Source: Bacteroidales bacterium (GTDB lineage: Bacteria > Bacteroidota > Bacteroidia > Bacteroidales > GCA-2748055). From it: a DNA stretch of 64,000 nucleotides. The number at the start of each line of letters is the position of its first letter. Position 1 is the stretch's first letter. The translations under genes and the position numbers were made by a program. Below are positions 1 through 9,873 of the stretch, in pieces. The DNA lies in the NCBI GenBank assembly GCA_021738565.1, contig JAIPBT010000007.1:48818-112817 (forward strand). Reading direction: 5' to 3'. The notes below the pieces were generated by a model. It was not told the DNA's origin. It saw only the letters and a list, made by a program, of their open reading frames with translations, and searched no databases.

Positions 1-170
1 TGTGCCACCCTTCCCAACAATAAACCGGAAGAAACAGGCAAATTGAAGTGTGAGAGCGAGAGCGATAGTGAAGAAAAATCAGAGTGGTCATTCATCGCTC
101 TCGCCTTTCTGCCGAAGTTTCAACGAAGACAGGCTCTTCACTCTCTCTCTTCGCTCTCTCTCTGATTTTG

Positions 171-256
171 TACCCGAGACCGGAATCGAACCGGTACGGC
201 CATTGCTGACCACTGGATTTTAAGTCCAGCGCGTCTACCTATTCCGCCACTCGGGC
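171..256 (-). tRNA. tRNA-Leu (anticodon UAA)
   Basis: Read on the minus strand, the sequence folds as a class II tRNA. The acceptor stem GCCCGAG pairs with CTCGGGT and is followed by discriminator A. The anticodon loop contains TTAAAAT with anticodon TAA. A long variable arm is present, and the T-loop is GGTTCGATTCC. CCA is not encoded. The long variable arm together with the UAA anticodon identifies leucine. Confidence 0.96.
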
Positions 257-342
257 TTTTGAGCGGTAGACCTGCTCATTAGTAAAACATTTTCATCCTG
301 CTTTCTCACTCGCTACCTGAAGGCGGGAGCTCGTAAACTCGG

Positions 343-366
343 TTCCGCCACTCGGGCTATTTAGCG
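343..366 (-). repeat. Fragment of the tRNA-Leu 5' end and its upstream flank
   Basis: The first 16 nt of the neighbouring tRNA-Leu (242-257) recur exactly at 343-358. Similarity continues over the next 8 bp of upstream flank, giving 22 of 24 matches between 242-265 and 343-366. No anticodon, D or T arms are left here. It looks like the 5' remnant of a second, deleted tRNA-Leu copy; an old integration-site footprint is the alternative. Confidence 0.6.
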
Positions 367-397
367 TTTTTTAGGATTTGGCAGGGCAAAAATACAT

Positions 398-427
398 AAA
401 AAAACCACCCCCCGCAAAGGAGGTGGT
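398..427 (-). terminator. Rho-independent terminator after tRNA-Gly
   Basis: On the minus strand, 11 nt past the tRNA-Gly 3' end, ACCACC (427-422) and GGTGGT (409-404) form a hairpin extended by two inner CC/GG pairs. A run of seven T (404-398) follows directly. This is a classical intrinsic terminator. Confidence 0.75.
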
Positions 428-437
428 AAAAATTACG

Positions 438-510
438 AGCGGGAAACGGGACTCGAACCCGCGACCTCGACCTTGGCAAGGTCACGCTCTACCAACTGAG
501 CTATTCCCGC
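438..510 (-). tRNA. tRNA-Gly (anticodon GCC)
   Basis: The minus strand gives a standard 73-nt cloverleaf. Acceptor stem GCGGGAA pairs with TTCCCGC, the D arm is AGCTCAGTTGGTAGAGC, the anticodon loop TTGCCAA has anticodon GCC, and the T arm contains GGTTCGAGTCC. CCA is not encoded. It lies upstream of tRNA-Leu in the same orientation but is separated from it by a terminator. Confidence 0.96.
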
Positions 511-625
511 AATTTCGGATTGCAAATATATAACTGATAATCCATATGTGCAACAATTAGTTGACTTAAACGGGTTGAAGAGCCAGCCTGACAGATCCTG
601 CAGCGTATAGCGTAAATTATTTGAC

Positions 626-3193
626 TTACCTGAAAAAAGTGACCTTCCCGGTAATCAATTCCCCTGATTTCAGTATGCGTACCACGTAAATACCTTCCGA
701 AAAACCTGTCATGTCGATTTCATGTGCTGAAGAACCCTGGGGAATTGCTTCGTCAATGATCCTTTTTCCTCCCAGAGTATAGATCAATACCCTTTCTGCT
801 TTTCCGGCAACAGGATACTCAAGCATCACCTTTTCTCCTTTTGTCCATGCATGAAACGGTTGTGCAGGCATACCGGTTATACCCGAATTCTGGTTGGTAA
901 GCGTGATCTCCATCTCATCATACACACCGGAACCATCGTTTGCCGAGGCCCTGACTATTACGATACCGTTTCCATCTCCTGTAGCTGTTAATAACCCATC
1001 CTGGTCGATGGTTGCCATCGGCTTTCCATCAACCACATTCCATGCAACCATTTTCCTGGATGCATTTTCGGGCAAAACCTCAGCTTCCAGCTGCAAAGAG
1101 CCCTGCAGAACATCAATCACGGTCGCGGGGGCCAATATCTCCACGCTTTCTGCCATTACCTGGTTGGTAAGTGTTATGACCACTTCATCGTAAAGATTTG
1201 AACCGTCTGTTGTAGCGGCTCTTACGGTTACATCCCCATCACCCGTTCCGAGTGCTTCCAGTAAACCGGACTGTGAAATTTCTGCTATGTTTCCTCCCGA
1301 GGTGGTTTCCCACAAAAGGGTTTTGTTTGAAGCATTTTCAGGCAACACTTCGTTAAATATCCTGGCGGTTCCCCTGTAATCATCTATTACTGTTGTTGTG
1401 GGATCCAGGGAGATGCTCTCCACCAGCAACTGGTTGCTTACCTCAACTTTTATGAGCCCCGTCACTCCGGAGCCATCCTTTGCCTTAGCCTCCACAAGCA
1501 CCTCCCCATCTGCCACGCCTTTGGCTTTAACCATTCCGTAACTGGTGACCTCTGCAATATTTTCTCCCTGCCTGACCGACCAGGATACCTCTTTGCTGTT
1601 TGCCGCTTCCGGAAGGATCTCTACAGTAAGCTGCAAACTGTCTCCTTTTTCAGTAATTTGTGCCGGATCCGGACCGATCTGTATCTGTTCCACAAGGACA
1701 GGTACAAAGAGTTGCTTCATTTCAATGCTGTCAAGGTAAATTGTTCCCGTTGAGTACCCGAGGTCAAAAACAAGCCGCGCGGTCTTATCTGATGGCTCCT
1801 CCATGGTAAACAACAACTCATACCTTGCATTTTCTCCCGACAATTCAAAGTTTTTATATTCTGTGTAAGCATTGTAGGGATCGGTGCTTTTCCCCAGGTA
1901 AACGGTGATGTTCATTCCCGGGGTGTCCGACCACGCGTCAAATGTCAAACTGTATTCTCCCCACTGGATGAGTTGGATGCCGGTCTGCGACATCTGCACA
2001 TGCCAGTTGCTTCCATCAACTGCATTTACATTCACCGTGGCTGTTTCCTGCTGCACTTCAGCAGTTGCCACCGCCTCTCCCTGAACTTGAAAATTCCATC
2101 CGTTCAGTTCGTTTGAAAAATCCCCGTTCCTGACATCCCACGGATCCGGAAGAATTGAATTGGGATCAATGCGTTCGGTAAGCGCATTCAGCAGAAAATT
2201 TCTCCACATCCCAAGTGCCGGATCATACACTCCGAATCCTGCCTGGTATTCCCAGTACGACCAGCTGAAACCAAAAGATTCAAAGGTACGTGCGCAATAG
2301 GAAGTCCAGCGTGCCCTGGAGGCATCGTCTGCAGCCGAATAGGCGCCAAATTCCCCCACATGAACAGGCACATTGTGTGTCTCTGAAAAGTTTCTGACCT
2401 TTGCGAAATCATCGATCACGGCCTGCCTTTGTGCTTCCGTGCTGTCCCAGGTTGTTCCCAGCCAGTCATCAGATTGATCACCTACCCATCCGGCACCCTG
2501 GTGGGTGAAATGAAACGGGTTATAATAATGTACCGTCAGGATCATGTTTGTATCTGTTGTCCATTCCAACTTGTCCACGCTGTTCACATTGTTCCAGTCT
2601 GGCGGACCAACCACGCAGATCCTGTCGGGATTTTCAACCCTTACCGTATCCAGTACCTGCTTGAATATCGGGTTCCAGTGTGCAGCGTCCATGGATACAT
2701 GGGGTTCATTCAGGAACTCAAACAACAAACTGTCGGGATAATCCCTGAATGTATGGGAGATCTGCTTCCAGATGGCAAAAAACCGGTTCTTGTGATAACT
2801 ATCAGGATTATCATTGAATGCATCGTAATGATGTATGTTGATGATCGCGTACAAACCATTTTCAAGGGCAGCATCCACAACCTTCTGAACGGTATCAACG
2901 AAAAATGATTCAATGGTATAGGGAGCCGCTTCAGATGCATAGTCATTCCACCTGATGGGAATCCTGACATTTGAAAATCCCTGGCTCGCTATATTTTCCA
3001 GGTCGGCTGCATCAACCGATACCCCCCAGCTGTTGTTACGTGGAGCTTCAAAGCTGTTCCCCAGGTTAACCCCCCTGCCCAGTTTGTCATTAATTTCATG
3101 TGCCCGCGTCTGTCCTGATACAGGAAAGGCAACAAATAAAGCCAAGAAAACAAATGTTAATGCTCTAACTGACATGTTTTTAATATTCTTCAT
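626..3193 (-). CDS. Secreted GH5 cellulase-like glycoside hydrolase with Ig-like repeats and type IX sorting domain
   Basis: An 855-residue secreted endo-acting beta-glycanase, probably attacking cellulose or another beta-1,4-glucan. Residues 1-28 are a signal peptide. Residues 35-345 form a GH5 barrel with RGVNLGN near 40, NIHHYD near 119, acid/base E163 in LNEPH and nucleophile E281 in VGEFG. Residues 355-495 resemble a carbohydrate-binding beta-sandwich. Three Big_2-like domains follow (about 505-585, 590-675 and 680-768), each with the recurring VSWxV...ENIAE pattern. Residues 785-855 are a type IX secretion sorting domain ending GKVTFFR, so the enzyme should be exported and surface-anchored. 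It starts 2 bp after the mutS stop but has no functional link to it. Exact substrate is not readable. Confidence 0.92.
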   Translation of the reverse strand: MKNIKNMSVRALTFVFLALFVAFPVSGQTRAHEINDKLGRGVNLGNSFEAPRNNSWGVSVDAADLENIASQGFSNVRIPIRWNDYASEAAPYTIESFFVDTVQKVVDAALENGLYAIINIHHYDAFNDNPDSYHKNRFFAIWKQISHTFRDYPDSLLFEFLNEPHVSMDAAHWNPIFKQVLDTVRVENPDRICVVGPPDWNNVNSVDKLEWTTDTNMILTVHYYNPFHFTHQGAGWVGDQSDDWLGTTWDSTEAQRQAVIDDFAKVRNFSETHNVPVHVGEFGAYSAADDASRARWTSYCARTFESFGFSWSYWEYQAGFGVYDPALGMWRNFLLNALTERIDPNSILPDPWDVRNGDFSNELNGWNFQVQGEAVATAEVQQETATVNVNAVDGSNWHVQMSQTGIQLIQWGEYSLTFDAWSDTPGMNITVYLGKSTDPYNAYTEYKNFELSGENARYELLFTMEEPSDKTARLVFDLGYSTGTIYLDSIEMKQLFVPVLVEQIQIGPDPAQITEKGDSLQLTVEILPEAANSKEVSWSVRQGENIAEVTSYGMVKAKGVADGEVLVEAKAKDGSGVTGLIKVEVSNQLLVESISLDPTTTVIDDYRGTARIFNEVLPENASNKTLLWETTSGGNIAEISQSGLLEALGTGDGDVTVRAATTDGSNLYDEVVITLTNQVMAESVEILAPATVIDVLQGSLQLEAEVLPENASRKMVAWNVVDGKPMATIDQDGLLTATGDGNGIVIVRASANDGSGVYDEMEITLTNQNSGITGMPAQPFHAWTKGEKVMLEYPVAGKAERVLIYTLGGKRIIDEAIPQGSSAHEIDMTGFSEGIYVVRILKSGELITGKVTFFR

Positions 3194-3195
3194 TT

Positions 3196-5823
3196 CTACT
3201 TTTTCTTTATTCCAATGAATTTTTTTATCTCGTTCAATTTATTCAGCGCTTCCACCGGTGTGAGGTTATCAATATCCGTGCCGGCGATTTCATCCCTGAT
3301 CTGTTTTAATACGGGGTCATCAAGGTTAAAGAAGCTCATCTGCATCCCTTCCCTGCTGTTTCCGAGATCACTTACCGGTTTGCTGATCTTCCTGTCGCCT
3401 TCACCGGTCTCCAGTTCATTGAGTATCTCACCTGCGCGTTTCACCACGCTCTTAGGCATACCGGCCATTTCTGCCACGTGGATCCCGAAACTGTGTTCAC
3501 TTCCGCCGGGTACCAGTTTGCGAAGGAAGATCACCCTGTTGTCCATTTCCTTTATGGAAATATTGTAGTTCTTCACCCTGCCGAACGAGGATTCCATTTC
3601 GTTCAACTCGTGGTAGTGTGTAGCGAAGAGTGTTTTTGCTTTCCATTTGGGATGTTCATGAATGTATTCAACCATGGCCCATGCAATGGAGATCCCGTCA
3701 TAGGTGCTTGTTCCCCTGCCAATTTCATCCAGCAAAATAAGGCTCCTGTTGGAAAGGTTATTCAGTATGCTGGCTGATTCAAGCATCTCCACCATGAAAG
3801 TCGATTCCCCCAGCGAGATGTTGTCTGATGCTCCCACACGGGTAAAGATCTTGTCCACCCAGCCCAGCGTTGCCTTCTCTGCAGGAACAAAGCTGCCCAC
3901 CTGGGCCATCAGGGTGATCAGGGCCACCTGGCGTAAGAGCGCTGATTTTCCAGACATATTCGGACCTGTAAGAATGATCACCTGCTGGTTGTCGTTATCA
4001 AGGAAAACATCATTGGCAATATACGGCTCATCAACAGGCAGCTGTTGTTCTATCACGGGGTGCCTTCCCTGTTTTATGTCTATGGAAAAGGAATCATCCA
4101 GAACGGGTCTTACATATTTGTTTTCCGTTGTGATCTTTGCAAATGAAAGCAAGACGTCCAGCCTTGCAATAAGAGAAGCATTCAGCTGTATGGCGGGAAT
4201 AAAATCATTCAGATCCGCAACCAGCTCATTAAACAACCTTGCTTCCAGCTCCATGCTCTTTTCTTCAGCTCCGAGTATCTTCTGCTCGTATTCCTTCAAT
4301 TCAGCGGTAATGTAACGTTCCGCACTTACCAGGGTCTGTTTTCTTATCCAGTCATCCGGCACCTTGTCTTTGTGCGTATTCCTCACTTCAATATAATACC
4401 CGAAAACGTTGTTGAACGCGATTTTCAAGCTTGATATGCCGGTCCGTTTTATCTCTTCCTGCTGCAATTGTCTCAGGTAATCTTTTCCGGAATACATGAC
4501 ATCCCTGAGTTCATCCAGCTCTGCAGAAACACCTTCTGCAATGACCCCTCCCTTGTTCACCTGGTTGGGAGGCTCCTCAACAATCTCTTTTTCAATTCGC
4601 TCGCGCACAGAGGCACAAGGATTGATCTGCTCGGCTATCTTTTTCAACGCCGGTTCATCCGATCCCGCACATTTTTCCTTGATGGGAAGAATGGCTGCAA
4701 GTGCATTTTTCAAATGCACGATATCCCTTGGGGTGACCTTACCAACTGCCACTTTGGAAACGATGCGTTCCAGATCGCCGATCTTGTGAATATGACCGCC
4801 AAGGAAATCGGAAAATTCATCATCCTCAAGAAAATATTGCACCATGTTGTGCCGCTCCCTGATCAGAAGAATGTCCTTCAGGGGAAGGGCAAGCCACCTT
4901 TTCAGCAGGCGTGATCCCATGGGGGAAACCGTTTTATCCATCACCTGCAATAAGGTCTTTCCCCCCTCATGAATGGACTGGAATATCTCCAGGTTCCTGA
5001 TGGTGAAGCGATCCAGCCACACGTAATGGTCCTCTTCAATTCTGGAAAGGTTTGATATATGGCTCTTGTCGTTGTGCTGCGTGAGCTCCAGGTATTGAAG
5101 TACAGCTCCGCTCGCGATGATCCCGTGTTCCAGGCGATGCACCCCAAAGCCCTTCAGGTTTTTTGTCCTGAAATGCCTGAGCAATTTGTCCCTGGCATTG
5201 TCCTCCGTGAAAACCCAGTCGTCAAGCGGATAACAATAATAGCCCGTTCCGAGTTTCTCCTCGAAAAATGACATCCTGCTGCGCTGAACAAGCACCTCCT
5301 TGGGCTGGAAACTTCCCAGCAGCTTATCGATATATTCCAGGTTGCCTTCAGCTGTAAGAAATTCCCCCGTTGAAATATCCAGAAACGATATGCCCGCAAT
5401 ATTGGCATCCAGATAAACACCTGCCAAAAAATTATTCTCTTTGTGCTCCAGCACATTGTCGTTGGTGGTAACTCCGGGCGTAACCAGTTCCGTGATGCCC
5501 CGCTTAACAATCTTTTTGGCCATTTTCGGATCCTCAAGCTGTTCGCATATGGCCACCCGCTGACCGGCCCTGACAAGTTTGGGGAGATAGGTTTCAAGTG
5601 CGTGGTAGGGGAATCCTGCCAGCTCAACAAATGAAGCTGCCCCGTTGGCCCTTCTTGTAAGTGTTATTCCAAGGATATCTGCTGTACGGATAGCATCCTC
5701 CCCGAAAGTCTCATAAAAATCACCTACCCTGAACAGCAGTACTGCATCAGGATGCTTTGCCTTAATGGAGTAATATTGCTTCATTAAAGGTGTTTCAACC
5801 GTATTTTTTACCGGCTTTTCCAA
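3196..5823 (-). CDS. mutS: DNA mismatch repair ATPase MutS
   Basis: Recognises mismatches and small loops and recruits MutL. The 875-residue length is normal for MutS1. The mismatch-reading motif lies in [10 protein letters not shown], with F36 and E38 at the positions used by the E. coli protein. The connector, lever and clamp regions follow. The C-terminal ATPase has Walker A GPNMSGKS near 617, Walker [13 protein letters not shown] near 698, and a C-terminal helix-turn-helix and tail. The start ATG sits 20 bp downstream of a TATTTTTG -7 element. It appears to be transcribed alone or with read-through into the GH5 gene. Confidence 0.98.
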   Translation of the reverse strand: MEKPVKNTVETPLMKQYYSIKAKHPDAVLLFRVGDFYETFGEDAIRTADILGITLTRRANGAASFVELAGFPYHALETYLPKLVRAGQRVAICEQLEDPKMAKKIVKRGITELVTPGVTTNDNVLEHKENNFLAGVYLDANIAGISFLDISTGEFLTAEGNLEYIDKLLGSFQPKEVLVQRSRMSFFEEKLGTGYYCYPLDDWVFTEDNARDKLLRHFRTKNLKGFGVHRLEHGIIASGAVLQYLELTQHNDKSHISNLSRIEEDHYVWLDRFTIRNLEIFQSIHEGGKTLLQVMDKTVSPMGSRLLKRWLALPLKDILLIRERHNMVQYFLEDDEFSDFLGGHIHKIGDLERIVSKVAVGKVTPRDIVHLKNALAAILPIKEKCAGSDEPALKKIAEQINPCASVRERIEKEIVEEPPNQVNKGGVIAEGVSAELDELRDVMYSGKDYLRQLQQEEIKRTGISSLKIAFNNVFGYYIEVRNTHKDKVPDDWIRKQTLVSAERYITAELKEYEQKILGAEEKSMELEARLFNELVADLNDFIPAIQLNASLIARLDVLLSFAKITTENKYVRPVLDDSFSIDIKQGRHPVIEQQLPVDEPYIANDVFLDNDNQQVIILTGPNMSGKSALLRQVALITLMAQVGSFVPAEKATLGWVDKIFTRVGASDNISLGESTFMVEMLESASILNNLSNRSLILLDEIGRGTSTYDGISIAWAMVEYIHEHPKWKAKTLFATHYHELNEMESSFGRVKNYNISIKEMDNRVIFLRKLVPGGSEHSFGIHVAEMAGMPKSVVKRAGEILNELETGEGDRKISKPVSDLGNSREGMQMSFFNLDDPVLKQIRDEIAGTDIDNLTPVEALNKLNEIKKFIGIKKK

Positions 5824-5842
5824 TGCCAGGGCATTTGAACTT

Positions 5843-5850
5843 CAAAAATA
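5843..5850 (-). promoter_or_regulatory. Putative -7 element of the mutS promoter
   Basis: The minus strand reads TATTTTTG, matching the Bacteroidota TAnnTTTG consensus, 20 bp upstream of the mutS ATG. No clear -33 TTTG was found at 19-21 bp, so this rests on one element and its position. Confidence 0.4.
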
Positions 5851-5950
5851 ACAGATTGCAGCGTAATAGTGAAGGAAGTTGCATCTAAATTGTTGGCTTA
5901 TCCAACACAATGATATTGGGGCTTTCATCCATTGTTGCTATATTAACGCG

Positions 5951-7147
5951 ATGAAAAATCGTAAATACACGCTCACGATTTTAATTTTTACCGGCTTTTT
6001 TCTGGGTATTGCAGCAGGGTGGATCTTTGGAGAACCGATTGTGAAGATTGCTGCCCCCATGAAAACCCTATTTCTCCGGTTGCTGAAAATGGCCATACTG
6101 CCACTTGTGATCACCTCCATTATCAGTGCCGTTGTAAAAGTGGGATCGTCAAAAGGACTTGGGCAAATAACCCTGAGGACGATTGGTTATTACCTTTCCA
6201 CCAGCATCCTTGCCATTCTTACGGGACAGGTCCTTGTGAATATTTTCAAACCCGGCATAGGGGTCAACCTGGGCCTGGATGCCGACCCCGATTCGATCGG
6301 AGTGGTTGAAAAAGGGCTGGGAGACCTGCTACTGGATATTATCCCTGAAAATGTATTCCGCGCGATGGCCTCCGGAGATGTCCTTCCGGTAATTTTTTTC
6401 AGCATCCTTTTTGGATTTTTTGTAACACAGCTTAAGGAAAAACAGCGGATCCTGCTGGGTGATTTCTTCCATGCAGGTTTTGAAGCAATGATGAAACTTA
6501 CGCTTTTTGTGGTCTGGACTGCACCGGTCGGGGTTTTTGGCATTGTGGCCATCATTGTTGCAGAAACCGGTTTTGATGCCTTTGTTCCACTGGGAAAGTA
6601 TTTTCTGGTCGTACTGGCAGCGCTCTGCATACATTTTTTCATTACCCTGCCCCTTATTCTCAAATTTATCGGGAAAACTTCACCATTCAGACACTACCGC
6701 GGAATGATCACCGCCCTGCTTACTGCTTTTTCTACCTGTTCAACCATTGTTACGCTCCCCTTTACCATGAAAGCAGTTACGGAACATTCCGGGGCATCAG
6801 AAAAGGCGGCCGGTTTTGTTCTGCCCATCGGGGCTACGATCAACATGGACGGCACTGCACTGTACGAGTGCGTGGCAACGATCTTCATCGCACAGGTGTA
6901 TGGTTTTGACCTTACTTTTGCCCAGCAGGGCATTATTGTGATCACTGCCGTACTGGCTTCCATCGGGGCTGCCAGCATTCCAATGAGCGGTTTGGTTATG
7001 ATGACCATCATCCTCAATGCCGTGGGGCTTCCTCTTGAGGGAATAGGTATCATTCTTGCCGTGGACAGGATCCTGGACATGTTCCGAACCACTGTGAACG
7101 TATTCAGCGACAGTGTTGGTGCTGTGGTTATTTCAAAATATCATTAA
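5951..7147 (+). CDS. Dicarboxylate/amino acid:cation symporter (DAACS/SDF family)
   Basis: Inner-membrane secondary transporter that couples uptake of glutamate, aspartate or C4-dicarboxylates to Na+ or H+. The 398-residue length fits the GltP/DctA family. It has eight hydrophobic spans, a serine-containing hairpin-1 segment FSTCSTIVTLPF near residue 260, and the family signature INMDGTALYE near 296, which forms part of the cation and substrate site. The second hairpin region is ASIGAASIPMSG. The frame is open upstream to 5879, but MKNRKYTLT at 5951 gives the usual short cytoplasmic N-terminus. Hairpin 1 deviates from the SSS consensus, so substrate preference is uncertain. It is first in a plus-strand run of genes. 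Confidence 0.93.
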   Translation: MKNRKYTLTILIFTGFFLGIAAGWIFGEPIVKIAAPMKTLFLRLLKMAILPLVITSIISAVVKVGSSKGLGQITLRTIGYYLSTSILAILTGQVLVNIFKPGIGVNLGLDADPDSIGVVEKGLGDLLLDIIPENVFRAMASGDVLPVIFFSILFGFFVTQLKEKQRILLGDFFHAGFEAMMKLTLFVVWTAPVGVFGIVAIIVAETGFDAFVPLGKYFLVVLAALCIHFFITLPLILKFIGKTSPFRHYRGMITALLTAFSTCSTIVTLPFTMKAVTEHSGASEKAAGFVLPIGATINMDGTALYECVATIFIAQVYGFDLTFAQQGIIVITAVLASIGAASIPMSGLVMMTIILNAVGLPLEGIGIILAVDRILDMFRTTVNVFSDSVGAVVISKYH

Positions 7148-7199
7148 AATCTCCCAACAAAACATATGGTTCAATGGTTATCTTCTTAAACCATTCACG

Positions 7200-7802
7200 A
7201 TGCAACAATTTTGGGATCAGCGATACAGTATTCGCAATTATGTTTATGGCAAAGATCCAAATGACTTTTTCAAATCGGTTATAACCAACCTGGCTCCCGG
7301 AAAGATCCTTTTACCCGGAGAGGGCGAGGGCCGGAATGCTGTATATGCATCACGGCTTGGATGGAATGTAACGGCTTTTGATGTAAGTACTGAAGGAAAA
7401 AACAAAGCGTTAAAACTTGCTGAAATAGCAGGTGTAACGATAAATTATGAAGTCAATTCCTACCTTGATTTCATCGCGGAAGACCATTCCTTTGATATGA
7501 TCGGACTGTTTTACACCCATCAGCCCCCGCTGATGCGGCATGCATTTCATAAAAAACTGATCCGAATGCTTAACCCCGGGGGCCTTATCATTCTGGAAGG
7601 TTTTGAAAAAAAGCAAATAGAGAAAACCTCCGGGGGGCCAGGGAACATTGACCTTCTTTTTAATGAAGAGAACCTATACCATGATTTCATGGAACTGGAA
7701 ATTGAAAAACTTGAAACAGTGACACGGGAGCTTAAAGAGGGAAAACTTCACAACGGGGATGCTGTTACTGTTCAATTAATTGCTCACAAGAACTCCAACT
7801 GA
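7200..7802 (+). CDS. Class I SAM-dependent methyltransferase (TehB-like)
   Basis: A 200-residue Rossmann methyltransferase. Motif I is ILLPGEGEGRNAVYASRLG near residues 35-53, a variant of the glycine-rich SAM loop shared with TehB and thiopurine methyltransferase-like proteins. FDVS with acidic D follows as motif II, and LLNPGG-type LNPGGLIILEGF lies near 120. The N-terminal MQQFWDQRY is typical of this small-molecule group. An in-frame start at 7113 would overlap the symporter gene; the ATG at 7200 matches the family start. Substrate unknown. Confidence 0.83.
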   Translation: MQQFWDQRYSIRNYVYGKDPNDFFKSVITNLAPGKILLPGEGEGRNAVYASRLGWNVTAFDVSTEGKNKALKLAEIAGVTINYEVNSYLDFIAEDHSFDMIGLFYTHQPPLMRHAFHKKLIRMLNPGGLIILEGFEKKQIEKTSGGPGNIDLLFNEENLYHDFMELEIEKLETVTRELKEGKLHNGDAVTVQLIAHKNSN

Positions 7803-7923
7803 CAGATGCGGTACTGAAAACCATATGGATCAAATAAGCAATTCATAAAAATACGACATGCTGTTTTCTCAGGATAAATATTGAAATCATCGGTAAATAA
7901 TTGACTCCTTAATACCAGAAATC

Positions 7924-8400
7924 ATGAAAAGAATTACAATTGAAATCAAATGGGCCATCATATTCTCTTTGATGACGTTATTATGGATGATGCTGGAAAA
8001 ACTTGCAGGACTCCATGACGAGCATATCGGCAAGCATGCAATAGTCACCAATTTTGTTGCAATTCCAGCCATAGCAATATATGTATTTGCTTTACTGGAC
8101 AAACGGAAAAACTACTACAATGGCAAAATGACCTATTTGCAGGGCGTAATCTCCGGTCTGATCATATCTGCTATTGTAACCGTTTTAAGTCCTCTAAACC
8201 AATACATTACATCAACATATATTACTCCTGGATATTTTCAGAACGCTATAGACTATGCTGTTGAAACAGGAAAAATGTCATTTTCTGAGGCTAATGACAA
8301 TTACAACCTGAAAAATTACATAGTCCTGGGATTAATATCCGCACCTGTTCTTGGATTGATAACAACCCTTATTGTTGCAATATTTACTAAAAAGAGATAA
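7924..8400 (+). CDS. DUF4199 family membrane protein
   Basis: A 158-residue integral membrane protein with hydrophobic spans at about 8-28, 41-60, 75-95 and 130-153. The loop between spans 3 and 4 contains ITPGYFQNAIDYAVE followed by a charged amphipathic stretch, the layout of DUF4199 proteins, which are almost confined to Bacteroidota. Function is unknown. It sits 7 bp before the SDR gene start and is probably cotranscribed with it. Confidence 0.8.
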   Translation: MKRITIEIKWAIIFSLMTLLWMMLEKLAGLHDEHIGKHAIVTNFVAIPAIAIYVFALLDKRKNYYNGKMTYLQGVISGLIISAIVTVLSPLNQYITSTYITPGYFQNAIDYAVETGKMSFSEANDNYNLKNYIVLGLISAPVLGLITTLIVAIFTKKR

Positions 8401-8407
8401 TATTCAC

Positions 8408-9199
8408 ATGGACCTTGGATTAAAAAATAAAGTAATGATGGTGGCAGCTTCCAGTTCCGGATTGGGATTTGCAGTTGCCAGGAACCTGGCACTGGAAGGG
8501 GCCAGGCTTTCCATTGCAAGCAGAAACCCAACAAACATTCAAAACGCAGCTGCCAGGATCATCAATGAAACCGGTGCAGAGGTCTTGCCCCATGTTATGG
8601 ATGTCAAAGATCCGGCCTCCATAGCATCATGGACACATAAAACCATGGATACCTATGGCAGCGTTGATGGTTTGCTGATCAACGCCGGCGGACCTCCTTC
8701 AGGAAGGTTCGATGACCTGGATGATTCCAGGTGGAACGAAGCTTTTGAACTCACCATGATGGGAACGGTCAGACTGATCCGGGAAGTGGTCCCTCATATG
8801 ATAAAAGTTAAGCATGGATCTATTTTAACCATTACTTCAATCAGCATTAAAGAACCCATTGACAACCTGCTGCTTTCAAATGTAATGAGGTCCGGAGTTA
8901 CCAGCCTTCTGAAAAGTCTGTCCACAGACTTTGCCAGGTACGGCATCAGGGTTAACAACCTCGTGCCCGGGCTATTTGCCACCGACCGGCTTCAATCACT
9001 TGACCTCATCAATTCCGGGGAGTGGAGAATGACCCTTGAGGAGGTCAGGAAAATAAATTTCAGCAATATTCCCCTTGGCAGGTATGGTGATCCGGATGAA
9101 TTTGGTAAAGCGGCGGCTTTTTTACTTTCCGATGCGGCCTCCTATGTCACCGGTGAGACTTTTATAATAGACGGAGGAAAAACCCGCACCGTTTGGTAA
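8408..9199 (+). CDS. SDR-family protein lacking the canonical catalytic Tyr and Lys
   Basis: A 263-residue Rossmann protein of the short-chain dehydrogenase/reductase fold. The cofactor loop is AASSSGLG (residues 13-20) in place of TGxxxGxG, and NAGG is present near 97. The catalytic Ser is retained in TITSISIKEP near 142. At the YxxxK position the sequence reads SNVMR, so Tyr and Lys are replaced by Ser and Arg. The closing motif GIRVNNLVPG is normal. It resembles the 3-oxoacyl-ACP-reductase-like subgroup known to deviate from the SDR tetrad. An upstream in-frame start at 8372 lies inside the DUF4199 gene and was rejected. Confidence 0.82.
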   Translation: MDLGLKNKVMMVAASSSGLGFAVARNLALEGARLSIASRNPTNIQNAAARIINETGAEVLPHVMDVKDPASIASWTHKTMDTYGSVDGLLINAGGPPSGRFDDLDDSRWNEAFELTMMGTVRLIREVVPHMIKVKHGSILTITSISIKEPIDNLLLSNVMRSGVTSLLKSLSTDFARYGIRVNNLVPGLFATDRLQSLDLINSGEWRMTLEEVRKINFSNIPLGRYGDPDEFGKAAAFLLSDAASYVTGETFIIDGGKTRTVW

Positions 9200-9209
9200 A
9201 TTTTTTGAA

Positions 9210-9872
9210 ATGCACGTTCAGCAGCATACTTTAACAAGACAATCCGTTCTCTATTCCGAAAAAATTGCAGAAGACGTTTTTATCCTCGGATTTCAAAAGA
9301 ATTTTGATTTTGAGCCCGGACAGGTAGTGGGCATCTCTGTTGAAGAAAACGGTCCGCGCCGCCTGTACAGCATATGCAGCGGAAAAGAAGAAGACCACAT
9401 TGCAATCCTCTACAATGTGGTTGATGAAGGATACCTTACACCCCGCCTGAGCAGCCTTTTCGCAGGCGATTCCATTTGGGTCACTGAACCCAGGGGTGAT
9501 TTCCTGTATGATCCGGGGCCTTCCTTCTGGATTGCCAGTGGTACGGGAATTGCCCCGTTCTATTCCATGCTGAAGTCAGGTAATTTCGACCGGAAGATCC
9601 TGCTTCACGGCGAAAGGCACCTTGAAAAATTCTACTTCTATGATGAATTTTATGACACCCTTGGACATAATTACATACGCTGCTGCTCAGGGGAGGAAGA
9701 TCCGGCGGTGTTCCATGGAAGGGTCACCGGTTATTTAAGAAGCCTTCCTTCGCTTCCGCTTCATTACAAATATTACCTTTGCGGAAGAGCGGAAATGGTT
9801 GTGGAAACAAGGGATATCCTCATAGAAAGGGACATCCCTTTCAACCACATCATTTCGGAGATATATTTTTAG
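9210..9872 (+). CDS. Ferredoxin/flavodoxin-NADP+ reductase family protein
   Basis: A 220-residue FAD- and NAD(P)-binding oxidoreductase. The N-terminal beta-barrel has RRLYS (50-54), the RxYS signature that binds the flavin. The C-terminal half has ASGTGIAPFYSML near 109 for the nucleotide, and YYLCGRAEMV near 190, close to the CGxxxM motif. The chain ends in an aromatic residue (EIYF), which in this family stacks on the flavin. It is probably cytoplasmic and transfers electrons between NADPH and ferredoxin or flavodoxin. It starts 10 bp after the SDR stop and ends 1 bp before rlmN, so it is likely in the same transcript. Confidence 0.86.
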   Translation: MHVQQHTLTRQSVLYSEKIAEDVFILGFQKNFDFEPGQVVGISVEENGPRRLYSICSGKEEDHIAILYNVVDEGYLTPRLSSLFAGDSIWVTEPRGDFLYDPGPSFWIASGTGIAPFYSMLKSGNFDRKILLHGERHLEKFYFYDEFYDTLGHNYIRCCSGEEDPAVFHGRVTGYLRSLPSLPLHYKYYLCGRAEMVVETRDILIERDIPFNHIISEIYF

Positions 9873-9873
9873 C

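Noticed and set aside
1..165. Open frame on the plus strand from the window edge, ending LHSLSSLSL
   Set aside because: It is driven by low-complexity CTCTCT/GAGAGC DNA with an 11-bp inverted repeat (56-66 and 94-104) and shows no protein family features; a real upstream gene cannot be judged without the missing 5' side.
2429..2908. 159-codon frame antisense to the GH5 gene
   Set aside because: It is a shadow of the strongly supported cellulase gene, with no recognisable motif or start context.
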